A stretch of 43,422 nt of DNA from positions 1-43,422 of the forward strand of contig NZ_JAJQQS010000030.1 in NCBI RefSeq assembly GCF_021228125.1. The letters run 5' to 3'. Below are positions 7,893 through 18,532 of the stretch, piece after piece; within the stretch, counting starts at the first letter, position 1; the number at the start of each line of letters is the position of its first letter. Under the pieces are notes generated by a model, which had not been told where the DNA came from, ran no database searches, and saw only the letters and a program-made list of their open reading frames with translations. Source of the stretch: Streptomyces albireticuli. GTDB taxonomy: Bacteria > Actinomycetota > Actinomycetes > Streptomycetales > Streptomycetaceae. A program made the translations under genes and the position numbers.

Positions 7893-8366
7893 GTGAACGA
7901 GCTCGATGTCGTGGGTGTCCGGGTGGAAATGCCCTCCAACCAGCCGATCGTGCTCCTGCGTGAAGTGGGAGGCGACCGTTACCTCCCGATCTGGATCGGA
8001 CCGGGAGAGGCTACGGCCATCGCCTTCGCCCAGCAGGGCATGGCGCCGGCCCGTCCGCTGACCCATGACCTGTTCAAGGACGTGCTGGAAGCGGTCGGGC
8101 AGCAGCTCACCGAGGTCCGCATCACGGACCTGCGGGAGGGCGTGTTCTACGCGGAGCTCGTCTTCGCCAGCGGGGTGGAGGTCAGCGCGAGGCCGTCCGA
8201 CGCCATAGCGCTGGCGCTGCGCACCGGTACGCCGATCTACGGCAGCGACGGTGTGCTGGACGACGCCGGGATCGCCATCCCGGACGAGCAGGAGGACGAG
8301 GTCGAGAAGTTCCGCGAGTTCCTCGACCAGATCTCGCCGGAGGACTTCGGCACCAACAGCCAGTGA
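7893..8366 (+). CDS. DUF151 bifunctional-nuclease family protein
   Basis: A 157-residue protein matching DUF151 along its length. It contains MPSNQPIVLLRE, LPIWIGPGEATAIAF, the RPLTHDLFKDVLEA block and the SARPSDAIALALRTGTPIY block typical of the family. The plant and bacterial members are called bifunctional nucleases because of reported DNase and RNase activity; in actinobacteria the role is not settled. GTG at 7893 is the only sensible start, with a -10 box six bases upstream and no ribosome-binding site. Its position between two MerR genes is shared with other Streptomyces as far as I recall. Confidence 0.87.
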   Translation: MNELDVVGVRVEMPSNQPIVLLREVGGDRYLPIWIGPGEATAIAFAQQGMAPARPLTHDLFKDVLEAVGQQLTEVRITDLREGVFYAELVFASGVEVSARPSDAIALALRTGTPIYGSDGVLDDAGIAIPDEQEDEVEKFREFLDQISPEDFGTNSQ

Positions 8367-8461
8367 GGCGCGCACCGGGTCGCTGAACCCGGGGCGCAGG
8401 GGCGCATTCGAGTAGCCTTTCCCGGCGCGGGGATACGTAAAACCACTCTCTGGGTGATTAT

Positions 8462-8479
8462 CACTCGGCGTGCCGAGTG
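8462..8479. promoter_or_regulatory. 18-bp palindrome upstream of the MerR promoter
   Basis: CACTCGGC and GCCGAGTG are perfect reverse complements separated by GT. The site lies ten bases upstream of the -35 box at 8489. It could be the binding site of an activator, possibly the MerR protein encoded next, or the terminator of the DUF151 gene about 95 bases upstream. Confidence 0.45.
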
Positions 8480-8488
8480 TGGCGATCG

Positions 8489-8517
8489 TTGACGCACCCC
8501 GGGTGACTGCCTACCGT
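8489..8517 (+). promoter_or_regulatory. Promoter of the second MerR gene
   Basis: TTGACG (8489-8494), a 17-base spacer and TACCGT (8512-8517) make a good match to a HrdB-type promoter. Transcription would start near 8524, 24 bases before the GTG at 8548. Confidence 0.6.
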
Positions 8518-8547
8518 CGTGAAGGCAGGTCAAGGACGGAGGTCGGC

Positions 8548-9162
8548 GTGAGAAGCATGGGCGACGGTACGGCGGTCGGCAGTCCGTTTCCGCTGTACGG
8601 GGGAGCGGTCGAACAGCCCTCCCGTCATGTCATCCCGGCAGCGGCCGGCACACCGCAGGGGCCGGAGACCGACAAGGTCGGATATCGCGGGCCGACGGCC
8701 TGCGCGGCGGCGGGGATCACCTACCGCCAGCTGGACTACTGGGCGCGTACGGGCCTGGTCGAGCCGAGTGTCCGGCCGGCCTACGGCTCGGGCAGCCAGC
8801 GGCTCTACAGCTTCCGGGACGTCGTCGTCCTGAAGATCGTGAAGCGGCTGCTGGACACCGGTGTCTCGCTCCAGAACATCCGCACGGCCGTTCAGCATCT
8901 GCGCTCGCGCGGCATGGAGGACCTGCCGCAGATGACGCTGATGAGCGACGGCGCGACGGTCTACGAATGCACCTCTCCGGACGAGGTCGTCGACCTCCTC
9001 CAGGGCGGGCAGGGGGTCTTCGGCATCGCCGTGGGCGTCGTCTGGCGGGACGTCGAGGCGGTGCTCTCCCAGCTCCACGGGGAGCGCGTGGACACCGGGG
9101 AGACCCTCGTCGGCCACAACCCGGCGGACGAGCTGGCCAGGCGGCGCAACCGGGCCGGCTGA
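8548..9162 (+). CDS. MerR-family transcriptional regulator
   Basis: About 204 residues. An unconserved N terminus of about 45 residues leads to a MerR helix-turn-helix with GPTACAAAGITYRQLDYWAR and the YGSGSQRLYSFRDV wing. A C-terminal region containing VYECTSPDEVVDLLQGGQGVFGIAVG could be an effector or protein-contact segment. The GTG start has GGAGGT just upstream; ATG at 8557 is the alternative. It is the second MerR protein in 1.5 kb, next to the DUF151 gene. Mycobacterial and corynebacterial genomes carry a similar gene near garA-ftsR. The target is unknown. Confidence 0.83.
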   Translation: MRSMGDGTAVGSPFPLYGGAVEQPSRHVIPAAAGTPQGPETDKVGYRGPTACAAAGITYRQLDYWARTGLVEPSVRPAYGSGSQRLYSFRDVVVLKIVKRLLDTGVSLQNIRTAVQHLRSRGMEDLPQMTLMSDGATVYECTSPDEVVDLLQGGQGVFGIAVGVVWRDVEAVLSQLHGERVDTGETLVGHNPADELARRRNRAG

Positions 9163-9356
9163 GGAGCGCCGCGCCCCGGCCGGGGCGTGGATCCCTCGAA
9201 GCGGGCACAGACGGGCTCGGATCGGCTCGGATCGGCTCTGTACGGGCGCGGGGCGGGTGCGGGGCCGGCGTGGCGCCGGTCCCGGAACCGCCGGATTCGC
9301 CGGAATCGCCTGGCACATCAGCGCGATTGTCAGTGGTGTGCGGCAGCATCGGTGGT

Positions 9357-11069
9357 GTGAGAGCCGCACCGACGATTCTGCACCTGGACATGGACGCCTT
9401 CTACGCCTCGGCGGAGCAGGCGGCCAAGCCCAGCCTGCGCGGGAAGCCCGTGGTCGTCGGCGGCATCGGCCCGCGTGGCGTGGTCGCCACGGCGTCCTAC
9501 GAGGCGCGGGTCTTCGGCATCCGCTCCGCGATGGCCACGGCCCAGGCCCGCAGGCTCTGTCCCAACGCCGCCTATCTGACCCCGCGCTTTCCTGTCTACC
9601 GACAGGTCAGCGAGGTGGTGATGGGGCTGCTCGGCGCGCTGTCGCCGCTGGTCGAGCCGCTCAGCCTCGACGAGGCGTTCGTCGACCTCGAGGCGGGCGG
9701 CGTCGAGCCCTCGTCGGCCGCCGTCCGGGCCGTCGGGGAGCGGCTGCGGCGCGACATCGTGGCGGCCACGGGCCTCACCGGCTCGGTGGGCCTCGCCGGG
9801 TCCAAGATGCTCGCCAAGATCGCCTCCGAGCAGGCCAAGCCGGACGGGCTCGTCCTCATCGAGCCCGGCACCGAGCGGGAGCTGCTGGGCCCCATGTCGG
9901 TGCGCGCCGTTCCGGGCGTCGGTCCCGCCACCGCCGAGACGCTGCGCCGGGCCGGGATCACCACCGTCTCCGAGACGGCCGAGGCGGGCGAGGCGGAGCT
10001 GGTGCGGCTGCTCGGCAAGGCCCATGGCTCGGGGCTGTACGCCCTGGCCACCGGGCACGACGACCGTCCCGTGGTCGCCGAGCGGGACGCCAAGTCGGTG
10101 TCCGTCGAGGACACCTTCGAGGAGGACGTGACCGACCGGACCCGGGTCCAGCTGGAGCTCGCCCGCCTCGCCGACCGGTGCGTACGGCGGTTGCGTGACG
10201 CGGGCCGGTCCGGCCGCACCGTGGTGATCAAGGTGCGGCGCTACGACTTCTCGACGCTGACGCGCTCGGAGACGCTGCGCGGGCCGACCGATGACCCCGG
10301 CGTGGTGCGGGAGGCGGCGGCGCGGCTGCTGGACGGCGTGGACACCACGGCGGGCGTGCGGCTGCTGGGCGTGGGCGTCACCGGTCTCGCCGACTACACC
10401 CAGGAGGACCTCTTCGCCCAGGCGGCGAGCGAGGCGGCCGCGGCGGAAGCGGAGCTCCCGGTCCCGCCGGAGGGTGCGGAGGCGGTGGCGGGCGAGCCGA
10501 CGCCCGTGGGTGAGGGGGCGCCGGAGGCTCCTGAACGGCCCCGGCGCTGGCTCCCCGGCCTGGATGTGCGGCACAGCGAGTACGGGGCCGGCTGGATCCA
10601 GGGCAGCGGCGTCGGCCGGGTCACGGTGCGCTTCGAACAGCCCTGGTCGGAGCCCGGCCGGGTACGGACCTTCGCCGTCGACGACCCCGCGCTGGAACCG
10701 GGCGAGCCGCTCCCGCTGATCAGCCCGCGGGCCTCCGTGAGCGGGGAGGACCCTGGGGGCGCCCGGAAGCCCGTAGCCGCGGAGGGCCACCCCGCGGACC
10801 CGGAGGCGCCTGTGAGCGGGGAGGCCCCCGTGGGCACGCAGGACCCTGTGAGCGCTGAGGGTCCCGTAGGCGCGCAGGGACCGGTGGAAGTCCGTGAGGC
10901 CGCCGTGGGCGCGGAGAGCCCTGTGAGCGGAGAGGGTCTCGCGCGCACGCAGGGGCCTGCCGGGGCCGAGGGTCCCGCAGCCGCGCGGAGCCTGGTGGGA
11001 GCGCGGCGGTCCCTGGGTGCGGAGCGTCCCGCGAGCGCGCGGACGTCCGTGAGGGCGGAGGGTCCGTAG
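9357..11069 (+). CDS. dinB: DNA polymerase IV (Y-family) with repeat-rich C-terminal tail
   Basis: About 570 residues, longer than the 350-480 usual for DinB. Catalytic blocks are intact: DMDAFYASAEQ at the N terminus, SYEARVFGIRSAM, and LSLDEAFVDL with the metal-binding Asp-Glu pair. A sliding-clamp binding motif QEDLF sits at 349-353. Next comes the actinobacterial extra domain (about 388-455) with WLPGLDVRH and GAGWIQGSGVGRVTVRFE. From residue 459 to the end the sequence is low-complexity 6-residue repeats. The enzyme performs error-prone translesion synthesis. The start is uncertain: GTG at 9357 gives the usual N terminus, GTGs at 9333 and 9336 are in frame, and no clear ribosome-binding site is seen. 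Confidence 0.88.
   Translation: MRAAPTILHLDMDAFYASAEQAAKPSLRGKPVVVGGIGPRGVVATASYEARVFGIRSAMATAQARRLCPNAAYLTPRFPVYRQVSEVVMGLLGALSPLVEPLSLDEAFVDLEAGGVEPSSAAVRAVGERLRRDIVAATGLTGSVGLAGSKMLAKIASEQAKPDGLVLIEPGTERELLGPMSVRAVPGVGPATAETLRRAGITTVSETAEAGEAELVRLLGKAHGSGLYALATGHDDRPVVAERDAKSVSVEDTFEEDVTDRTRVQLELARLADRCVRRLRDAGRSGRTVVIKVRRYDFSTLTRSETLRGPTDDPGVVREAAARLLDGVDTTAGVRLLGVGVTGLADYTQEDLFAQAASEAAAAEAELPVPPEGAEAVAGEPTPVGEGAPEAPERPRRWLPGLDVRHSEYGAGWIQGSGVGRVTVRFEQPWSEPGRVRTFAVDDPALEPGEPLPLISPRASVSGEDPGGARKPVAAEGHPADPEAPVSGEAPVGTQDPVSAEGPVGAQGPVEVREAAVGAESPVSGEGLARTQGPAGAEGPAAARSLVGARRSLGAERPASARTSVRAEGP
10731..11066 (+). repeat. Degenerate 18-bp tandem repeats encoding the DinB tail
   Basis: About 18 imperfect units of 18 bp (6 residues) of the type x-P-V-S/G-A/G-E/Q, for example APVSGE, APVGTQ, DPVSAE, GPVGAQ, run from residue 459 to the stop of DinB. 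GTGAGCG followed by GAGG recurs at 10737, 10813, 10849 and 10923. The unit length preserves the reading frame. Confidence 0.75.
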
Positions 11070-11170
11070 CCGCGTGGGAGTCCCGGAGACCGGTGGGCTC
11101 GCCGAGGGTGCGGGGGGTCCGTACGGCCGGAGGAGGCCACGGTCCCGGAGGCCGCCGACAGGGCCCAGGG

Positions 11171-11539
11171 TCAGCCGTTCGCGCCGTTGACCGTGCCGAG
11201 GCCCTCGTCGGAGGGGGCGTCCGGTGCGGGGAGGGCGAGCCCGTAGTGGTGGTAGAGCTGGAGCTCCTGCTCCGGGGAGAGGTGGCGGCCGACCCCGAAG
11301 TCCGGCGCGTCCTTGATCAGCGCCCGCTCGTAGGGGACCCGCAGGGTGTCGTCCACGACCTCGCTGGGCTCCAGCGGCACGAAGGCGTCCCGGCTGAACA
11401 GCCCCGTCCGGACCGCCGCCCACTCCGGCTCCCCGGTCGCGTCGTCCAGATACACCTCGTCCACGGTGCCGATCCTCGCGCCGTGGCGGTCGAATGCCTT
11501 GCGGCCGATCAGGCTCTGCGGATCGATATCGCTCTGCAC
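11171..11539 (-). CDS. PRC-barrel domain protein
   Basis: About 122 residues. An N-terminal PRC-barrel (about 8-65) shows LIGRKAFDRHGARIGTVDEV and EPEWAAVRTGLF...FVPL. A short C-terminal region contains HLSPEQELQLYHHYGL, a common ending in Streptomyces PRC-barrel proteins. These are soluble, often stress-related proteins without a defined reaction. The GTG start at 11539 is chosen because GGGAGG lies just upstream; an in-frame ATG at 11626 would add 29 poorly conserved residues. It converges with dinB and diverges from the gcvP riboswitch region. Confidence 0.8.
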   Translation of the reverse strand: MQSDIDPQSLIGRKAFDRHGARIGTVDEVYLDDATGEPEWAAVRTGLFSRDAFVPLEPSEVVDDTLRVPYERALIKDAPDFGVGRHLSPEQELQLYHHYGLALPAPDAPSDEGLGTVNGANG

Positions 11540-11709
11540 CGTTCCTCCCAAGAGTCGCGCGAAGCCCCGAGTGCCCCAGGGGCCCCGGCCGATCCCCGGC
11601 CCCCTGGCAACGTCCCCCGACAACAACGAAAAGCCACAAAGCGGGAACCGGCCACTCGAAGGCCCTGCCCAAAGCCACGCTGGTAGGCTGGCGAATGGCC
11701 GCAGACCCC

Positions 11710-11930
11710 GTGCGGGAGAGTCTTCCGAGAGCCCTCACCGGCTTCTCCGGAGGCGCCGAAGGAGCAAATCCTCCCCGGAATCTCTCAGGCACCCGTACCG
11801 CATGGACGAGGTCACTCTGGAAAGCAGGGCGGGCCCGGTCAGGCACGACGCCGAAGCCCGTCCTCACCGACGGTGAAAGCTGGGCTGTGTGAGGCGGCCC
11901 GGTGAAGCTCTCAGGTTGAGATGACAGAGG
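11710..11930 (+). ncRNA. Tandem glycine riboswitch upstream of gcvP
   Basis: Two consecutive glycine aptamers are visible. The first has GGGAGAG near 11714, GCCGAAGGAGCAAA at 11755-11768 and TCTCTCAGGC at 11781-11790. The second has the closing stem CTCTG (11814-11818) with CAGAG (11925-11929), the core CCGACGGTGAAAGC (11867-11880) and GCTCTCAGG (11907-11915). In Streptomyces griseus such riboswitches are known to activate the glycine cleavage genes when glycine is in excess. No clear intrinsic terminator separates the second aptamer from gcvP, so the switching mechanism is not obvious. Confidence 0.9.
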
Positions 11931-11998
11931 GGGAGGCCGTTCGGGTACCCGCGCCGTGGTACCCCTCGCAGGTCGCAACGACCAGGAGGCCTCCGCAG

Positions 11999-14890
<2,892 letters not shown>

Positions 14891-14892
14891 GG

Positions 14893-14926
14893 GACCCTCG
14901 GGGTCTGACGGGTCCGGTCAGGACCC
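14893..14926 (+). terminator. Double hairpin after gcvP
   Basis: Two small stem-loops follow the stop closely: GACCC/GGGTC at 14893-14905 and GGGTCC/GGACCC at 14910-14926. Together they are a plausible terminator for gcvP. Confidence 0.55.
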
Positions 14927-14981
14927 GGGTCGGGGCCGGTTCGGCGAGTGCGCCGGGCCGGCCCCTTCATGTGCGTGGTGC

Positions 14982-15045
14982 TGTTCTTCTGTGTGCCTGT
15001 TCTTCTGTGCGTCTGTACGTTTGCGCGTCTGTACGTTCGTGCGGT
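14982..15045. repeat. 16-bp tandem repeat, four copies
   Basis: Units begin at 14982, 14998, 15014 and 15030. The first two start TGTTCTTCTGTG and the last two TGTACGTT, with GTGCGTC/GCGCGTC-type ends. The stretch is T-rich on the plus strand, unlike its surroundings, and lies between convergent gcvP and the DUF5999 gene. Confidence 0.7.
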
Positions 15046-15077
15046 GTCGCGCGTGCGGCCGTGCGTGGATGCCGATA

Positions 15078-15284
15078 TCAGGCAGCGGTCACCACATGAT
15101 CCGCGTCCAACGGTCGGTGCGGTGCGATGATCCGGCCGTCCGGCAGCAGCTCACCGGTGTCCTCGAAGCAGAGGACGCCGTTGCACAGCAGGCTCCAGCC
15201 CTGCTCCGGGTGGTGCGCCACGAGATGGGCGGCTTCCCGGTCGGTGGAGTCGGCGGTGGGACACGCGGGCTGGTGCTGGCACAT
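15078..15284 (-). CDS. DUF5999 family small protein
   Basis: A 68-residue protein starting MCQHQPACPTADS and containing the conserved AAHLVAHHPEQGWSLLCNG core and LLPDGRIIAPHRP. This family is very common in Streptomyces and of unknown function. It has a Cys/His-containing N terminus (C2, H4, C8) that could bind a metal, which is inference. The ATG at 15284 is the family start; longer in-frame extensions (to 15389) lack conservation that I recognise. Only a weak GAAAG-type ribosome-binding site is present. Confidence 0.82.
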   Translation of the reverse strand: MCQHQPACPTADSTDREAAHLVAHHPEQGWSLLCNGVLCFEDTGELLPDGRIIAPHRPLDADHVVTAA

Positions 15285-15591
15285 GGAAGGGATCTTTCGC
15301 TCTGATGTGGTGGCTGTCCTGCGGCTCGATGCGGTGGTCATGCCGCCCCCCGTAGGCGAATCGGTTGGTCGATACCAGTGTTGCCCCACGGGCGTGATTC
15401 CGCAGGGATTTCCCGGCAGCGCTCCTCACTGGATGAGGACGCGTCACCCGTGCGGGCGGTTGCCACCTGCCGCACCGCCACTTCGGGTGGTCCGGCATGG
15501 TCGTCACGGGCTAGTCCGCGAGGGTGAGCACAGGTGTGCGCCCCGCGGCGTGGTGGCGGGCCGCGGGGCTTCGTCGCGCGTCGGACCCGCG
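15285..15591. other. Intergenic region upstream of the DUF5999 gene
   Basis: About 300 bases without a convincing gene. It holds the promoter region of the minus-strand DUF5999 gene, where I could not pick out a clear -35/-10 pair, and at its right side the hairpin at 15540-15569. Confidence 0.5.
15540..15569 (-). terminator. Terminator of the 15592-16179 gene
   Basis: GCCCCGCGGC (15540-15549) and GCCGCGGGGC (15560-15569) form a 10-bp perfect stem with a ten-base loop. It lies 22 bases downstream of the stop of the minus-strand gene. Confidence 0.7.
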
Positions 15592-16179
15592 TCAGGCGGG
15601 CGTCTTCAGCAAGGGCGGCGGTGTGAGCCGCAGCGAGATGACGGGCAGCAGCTCGCCGAAGCGGTGCGGCCGGTGGGCGGCGATGCCCGGTGGTGCCGGG
15701 GCGAGGGGCACCAGCAGGTCGCCGGGGGCCGGCAGCCCGGAGGCGGCGTCGGCCGTGACGTCGCCGTGCAGCCAGAGCGTGAGCATGTAGAGCTCCGGCA
15801 CGGACAGCAGCCGGGGCTGGTAAGGCGTCGTCAATGCCTCGGCCTGGCGCAGTGCCCGCTCGGTCGAGGCGAGGTAGGGGCCTTCGAAGAAGTGGGAGAA
15901 CGCCCAGCCGTCCGCCGTCGGTGCCGTGTCGGCCGCGGCCACCGCCCGCTCGCCGCCGCGGATGAGGAAGCGCCAGCCGGTGAGCCGGGTGCGTGGGGTG
16001 CCGCCGCGGTGGGTGTCCCGCTCCAGGAGGTGGACGGGCAAGGGGAGTTCGGGCGTCAGGGGCCCCTGCGCGGATTTCAGGGAAGGCGTGCGGGCCTCGC
16101 GCACGGCGGTCGGGGAGCCAAGGGCGGTGACGATGCTCAGCAGGGCAGGCGCGGGGGCAGGGGGGACATGCAGCGGCAT
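15592..16179 (-). CDS. Conserved hypothetical Streptomyces protein
   Basis: A 195-residue protein of unknown function; I do not recognise a named domain. The N-terminal third is Pro/Leu-rich with a possible short hydrophobic segment (APAPALLSIVTAL) but no clear signal peptide. The middle contains GWRFLIRGGERAVAAADT and FSHFFEGPYLASTERALRQ. The C-terminal part has VPELYMLTLWLHGD and PHRFGELLPVISLRL. Codon use is typical Streptomyces, so the gene is real. ATG at 16179 has GAGAGG upstream. The gene is followed by a terminator and diverges from the ligase gene at 16677. Confidence 0.68.
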   Translation of the reverse strand: MPLHVPPAPAPALLSIVTALGSPTAVREARTPSLKSAQGPLTPELPLPVHLLERDTHRGGTPRTRLTGWRFLIRGGERAVAAADTAPTADGWAFSHFFEGPYLASTERALRQAEALTTPYQPRLLSVPELYMLTLWLHGDVTADAASGLPAPGDLLVPLAPAPPGIAAHRPHRFGELLPVISLRLTPPPLLKTPA

Positions 16180-16676
16180 GGTGGGTCGCCTCTCACTTCG
16201 GAGACACGTTGTGCTGGGCAGGTGCGGACGACGCTGTCAGCGTGCGGGGTCAGAGGGGGGCCGGGGACCGTACCGACACAACCGGGGCCGGGGCGCCTGC
16301 TCTCTGCCTCGTCAACGAAGTTTATACGACACATGTTCACATGGTGTTTCGGCTAGCCGTCGTGAGTATTTCCCGCAAGAGGAAATCCGGGCCCTGTCCA
16401 GGGGGGATTTCGGGGATTCTGTGCCGGGTCCGCGCGCGTCACCTCGTATGACATCCCGGGCAGGGTAGGCCGGATCTCATCGGTGTTTATCACCAGCGGC
16501 ATGCGGAAATACGGAGTTTTGTTCCTTGCCTACGGAATGTGCCAACGCGTGCGTACTGCCGAGCCTACCGGGTAGGCGGGTCCGACGGGGCGTTATCGAT
16601 CACAATGGCTGGGCATCATCGACCGTGACCCGGGCGGCCGGCGCCCCGGGTGACCCGTGCCAGGAAGGACGCCGCG
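16180..16676. other. Divergent intergenic region, 497 bp
   Basis: No credible gene. Parts are less GC-rich than the surroundings (around 16315-16390 and 16480-16530), as in regulatory DNA. It must hold the promoters of the minus-strand hypothetical gene and of the plus-strand ligase gene. One 15-bp palindrome is listed separately; I could not assign -35/-10 boxes with confidence. Confidence 0.5.
16563..16577. promoter_or_regulatory. 15-bp palindrome upstream of the GCS2-type ligase
   Basis: GCCTACC-G-GGTAGGC is a perfect palindrome about 100 bases upstream of the ATG at 16677. It is a candidate operator; no regulator is encoded next to it. Confidence 0.35.
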
Positions 16677-18179
16677 ATGGGTGAGAAGGTCGTGGCCGAC
16701 AGGTTCGCTCTCCCCGACCGGCAGCGCCACCGGGACAAGCTCCGGCAGTGCCTGGACGTGTTGGCGAGGCTGCTGGCGGAGAAGCGATTCGACCGTCCCC
16801 GGAACCTTGTGGGCCTGGAGATCGAGCTGAATCTCGCGGGACCCGACGGTATGCCGAGCATGGTGAACACCGAAGTGCTGAAACGTATCGCCAGCGGGGA
16901 TTTCCAGACCGAGCTCGGCCGCTTCAACCTTGAGGTGAACATTGTTCCGCACCGGCTGTCCGGGCGGGTGCTCGATCAGCTCGCCGAGGAGTTGCGAACG
17001 GGATTGTCGTATGCCGACCGCAAAGCGATGGAGGTCGATTCCGGCATCGTGATGATCGGAATTCTGCCGACCCTCCGGGACGGTCATCTGGTCTCCGCGA
17101 ACCTCTCCGAGGCCGACCGTTACTCGATGCTCAACGAACAGTTGCTGGCCGCCCGCGGGGAGCACTTCACCATCGAGATCGAGGGCGTGGAGCGGCTGAC
17201 CTGCACCGCCGCCTCCATCGCCCCCGAAGCCGCCTGCACCTCCGTGCAGTTGCACCTCCAGGTCACGCCGAGGCGCTTCGCCGCCGTGTGGAACGCCGCG
17301 CAGGCCGTCGCGGCCGCGCAGATCGCCGTCGGCGCCAACTCCCCCTTCCTCTTCGGCCGGGAGCTGTGGCGCGAGTCCAGGCCGCCGCTGTTCGTCCAGT
17401 CCACCGACACCCGCCCGCCCGAGCTCAAGGCGCAGGGGGTGCGCCCGCGCACTTGGTTCGGCGAGCGCTGGATCGATTCGGCCTACGACCTGTTCGAGGA
17501 GAACCTCCGCTACTTCCCGCCCCTGCTGCCGCTCTCCGACGACGAGGACCCGGTGCGGGTGCTGGCCGAGGGCGGTGTGCCCGAGCTCTACGAACTCACC
17601 CTCCACAACGGCACGATCTACCGCTGGAACCGGCCGGTCTACGCGGTCGCCGACGGGGTGCCGCACCTGCGCGTGGAGAACCGCGTGCTACCCGCCGGCC
17701 CCACCATCACCGACGTCATGGCCAACACCGCCTTCTACTACGGGGTGGTCCGGGCGCTCGCGGAGGAGCCCCGGCCGGTCTGGACGCGGATGCCCTTCGG
17801 GGTCGCCGCGGACAACTTCGACACCGCGTGCCGCCACGGCATCGACGCCTGGCTGCGCTGGCCGAAGCCCGGCCGGGTCGGTGGGCTCACCCGGATGCCC
17901 GCCGTCCGGTTCGTACAGGAGGAGCTGCTGCCCCTGGCGGCCGCCGGGCTCGACGCGTGGGGGGTGGAGCCGGCCGACCGGGACCGCTACCTCGGGGTGA
18001 TCGAGGAGCGCTGCCGGCGCCGGGTGAACGGAGCCTCCTGGCAGGTCGACACCTACCACCGGGCGCTGGAGCGGGGCCTGGACCGGGACAAGGCGCTCGC
18101 CGCGACGACGCGCCGCTACTGCGAGCTGATGCGGACGGGGGAGCCGGTGCACACCTGGCCGCCGGGGATCGCGGACTGA
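16677..18179 (+). CDS. Glutamate-cysteine ligase family protein (GCS2 type)
   Basis: A 500-residue soluble protein resembling the GCS2/YbdK carboxylate-amine ligases. Metal- and substrate-binding type blocks are LVGLEIELNLAG (about 44-55, with E48 and E50), FQTELGRFNLEVN (77-89) and RYSMLNEQLLA. Later come ACTSVQLHLQV and FGVAADNFDTACRHG. Family members join an amino acid to a carboxylate at the expense of ATP. Streptomyces makes mycothiol rather than glutathione, so the substrate is open; EgtA of ergothioneine synthesis is a relative, but no egt genes lie nearby. ATG at 16677 has AGGAAGG upstream; an in-frame GTG at 16650 is less likely. Confidence 0.75.
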   Translation: MGEKVVADRFALPDRQRHRDKLRQCLDVLARLLAEKRFDRPRNLVGLEIELNLAGPDGMPSMVNTEVLKRIASGDFQTELGRFNLEVNIVPHRLSGRVLDQLAEELRTGLSYADRKAMEVDSGIVMIGILPTLRDGHLVSANLSEADRYSMLNEQLLAARGEHFTIEIEGVERLTCTAASIAPEAACTSVQLHLQVTPRRFAAVWNAAQAVAAAQIAVGANSPFLFGRELWRESRPPLFVQSTDTRPPELKAQGVRPRTWFGERWIDSAYDLFEENLRYFPPLLPLSDDEDPVRVLAEGGVPELYELTLHNGTIYRWNRPVYAVADGVPHLRVENRVLPAGPTITDVMANTAFYYGVVRALAEEPRPVWTRMPFGVAADNFDTACRHGIDAWLRWPKPGRVGGLTRMPAVRFVQEELLPLAAAGLDAWGVEPADRDRYLGVIEERCRRRVNGASWQVDTYHRALERGLDRDKALAATTRRYCELMRTGEPVHTWPPGIAD

Positions 18180-18182
18180 CGC

Positions 18183-18234
18183 GGCCCCGGCCGGGAGGCC
18201 ATGGACACGGCCCCCGCCGGGAGGCCATGGCGTC
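18183..18234. repeat. 26-bp tandem duplication
   Basis: Two adjacent 26-bp copies (18183-18208, 18209-18234) share CCGGGAGGCCATGG and most other positions. They lie immediately after the ligase stop in non-coding DNA. Confidence 0.65.
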
Positions 18235-18272
18235 GCCGCGCGCGGGCGCGTCCCGCCGGTCGCCGCCCGGTC

Positions 18273-18410
18273 GTCGCGGCCCGGCGCCGGGGTCGCTCCG
18301 AGGCCCCGGCTGTCCCGCAACCGGGCCGTCGTCCCGAAGCCGTCGCGGCCGGGCGCCGAGGTCGTCCCGGAGCCCTCACTGTCCCGTACCGGGCCGTCGT
18401 TCTGCGGCCC
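18273..18410. repeat. 69-bp imperfect tandem duplication
   Basis: Two copies, starting at 18273 and 18342, share GTCGCGGCC, CGCCG, TGTCCCG and ACCGGGCCGTCGT at matching positions. The period is divisible by three and open frames run through it on both strands, but I see no gene here. With the 26-bp repeat it fills most of the 353-bp gap between the ligase and the CPBP gene, which otherwise holds nothing I recognise. Confidence 0.6.
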
Positions 18411-18532
18411 CCGCCGTCCGGCGCCGTCCGGCGCGGGCGTACCCCCTGCCGCGCCGCCGCGCGGCCGTCGGGCAAGCTGTGACGACGGCCCGGCCTCCCG
18501 GGCGGGCCGGGGCACGCGAAGTGGAGGCGGTT

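Noticed and set aside
10731..11066. Repeats in the DinB tail as a CRISPR array
   Set aside because: Units are 18 bp, adjacent and degenerate, with no spacers; no cas genes are present.
11921..11998. N-terminal extension of gcvP to 11921
   Set aside because: It lies partly within the second glycine aptamer and lacks similarity to P proteins; ATG at 11999 has a good ribosome-binding site.
15926..16468. Plus-strand ORF overlapping the 195-residue hypothetical gene and the gap to its right
   Set aside because: It has no ribosome-binding site, and the codon bias fits the minus-strand gene in the overlapping part.
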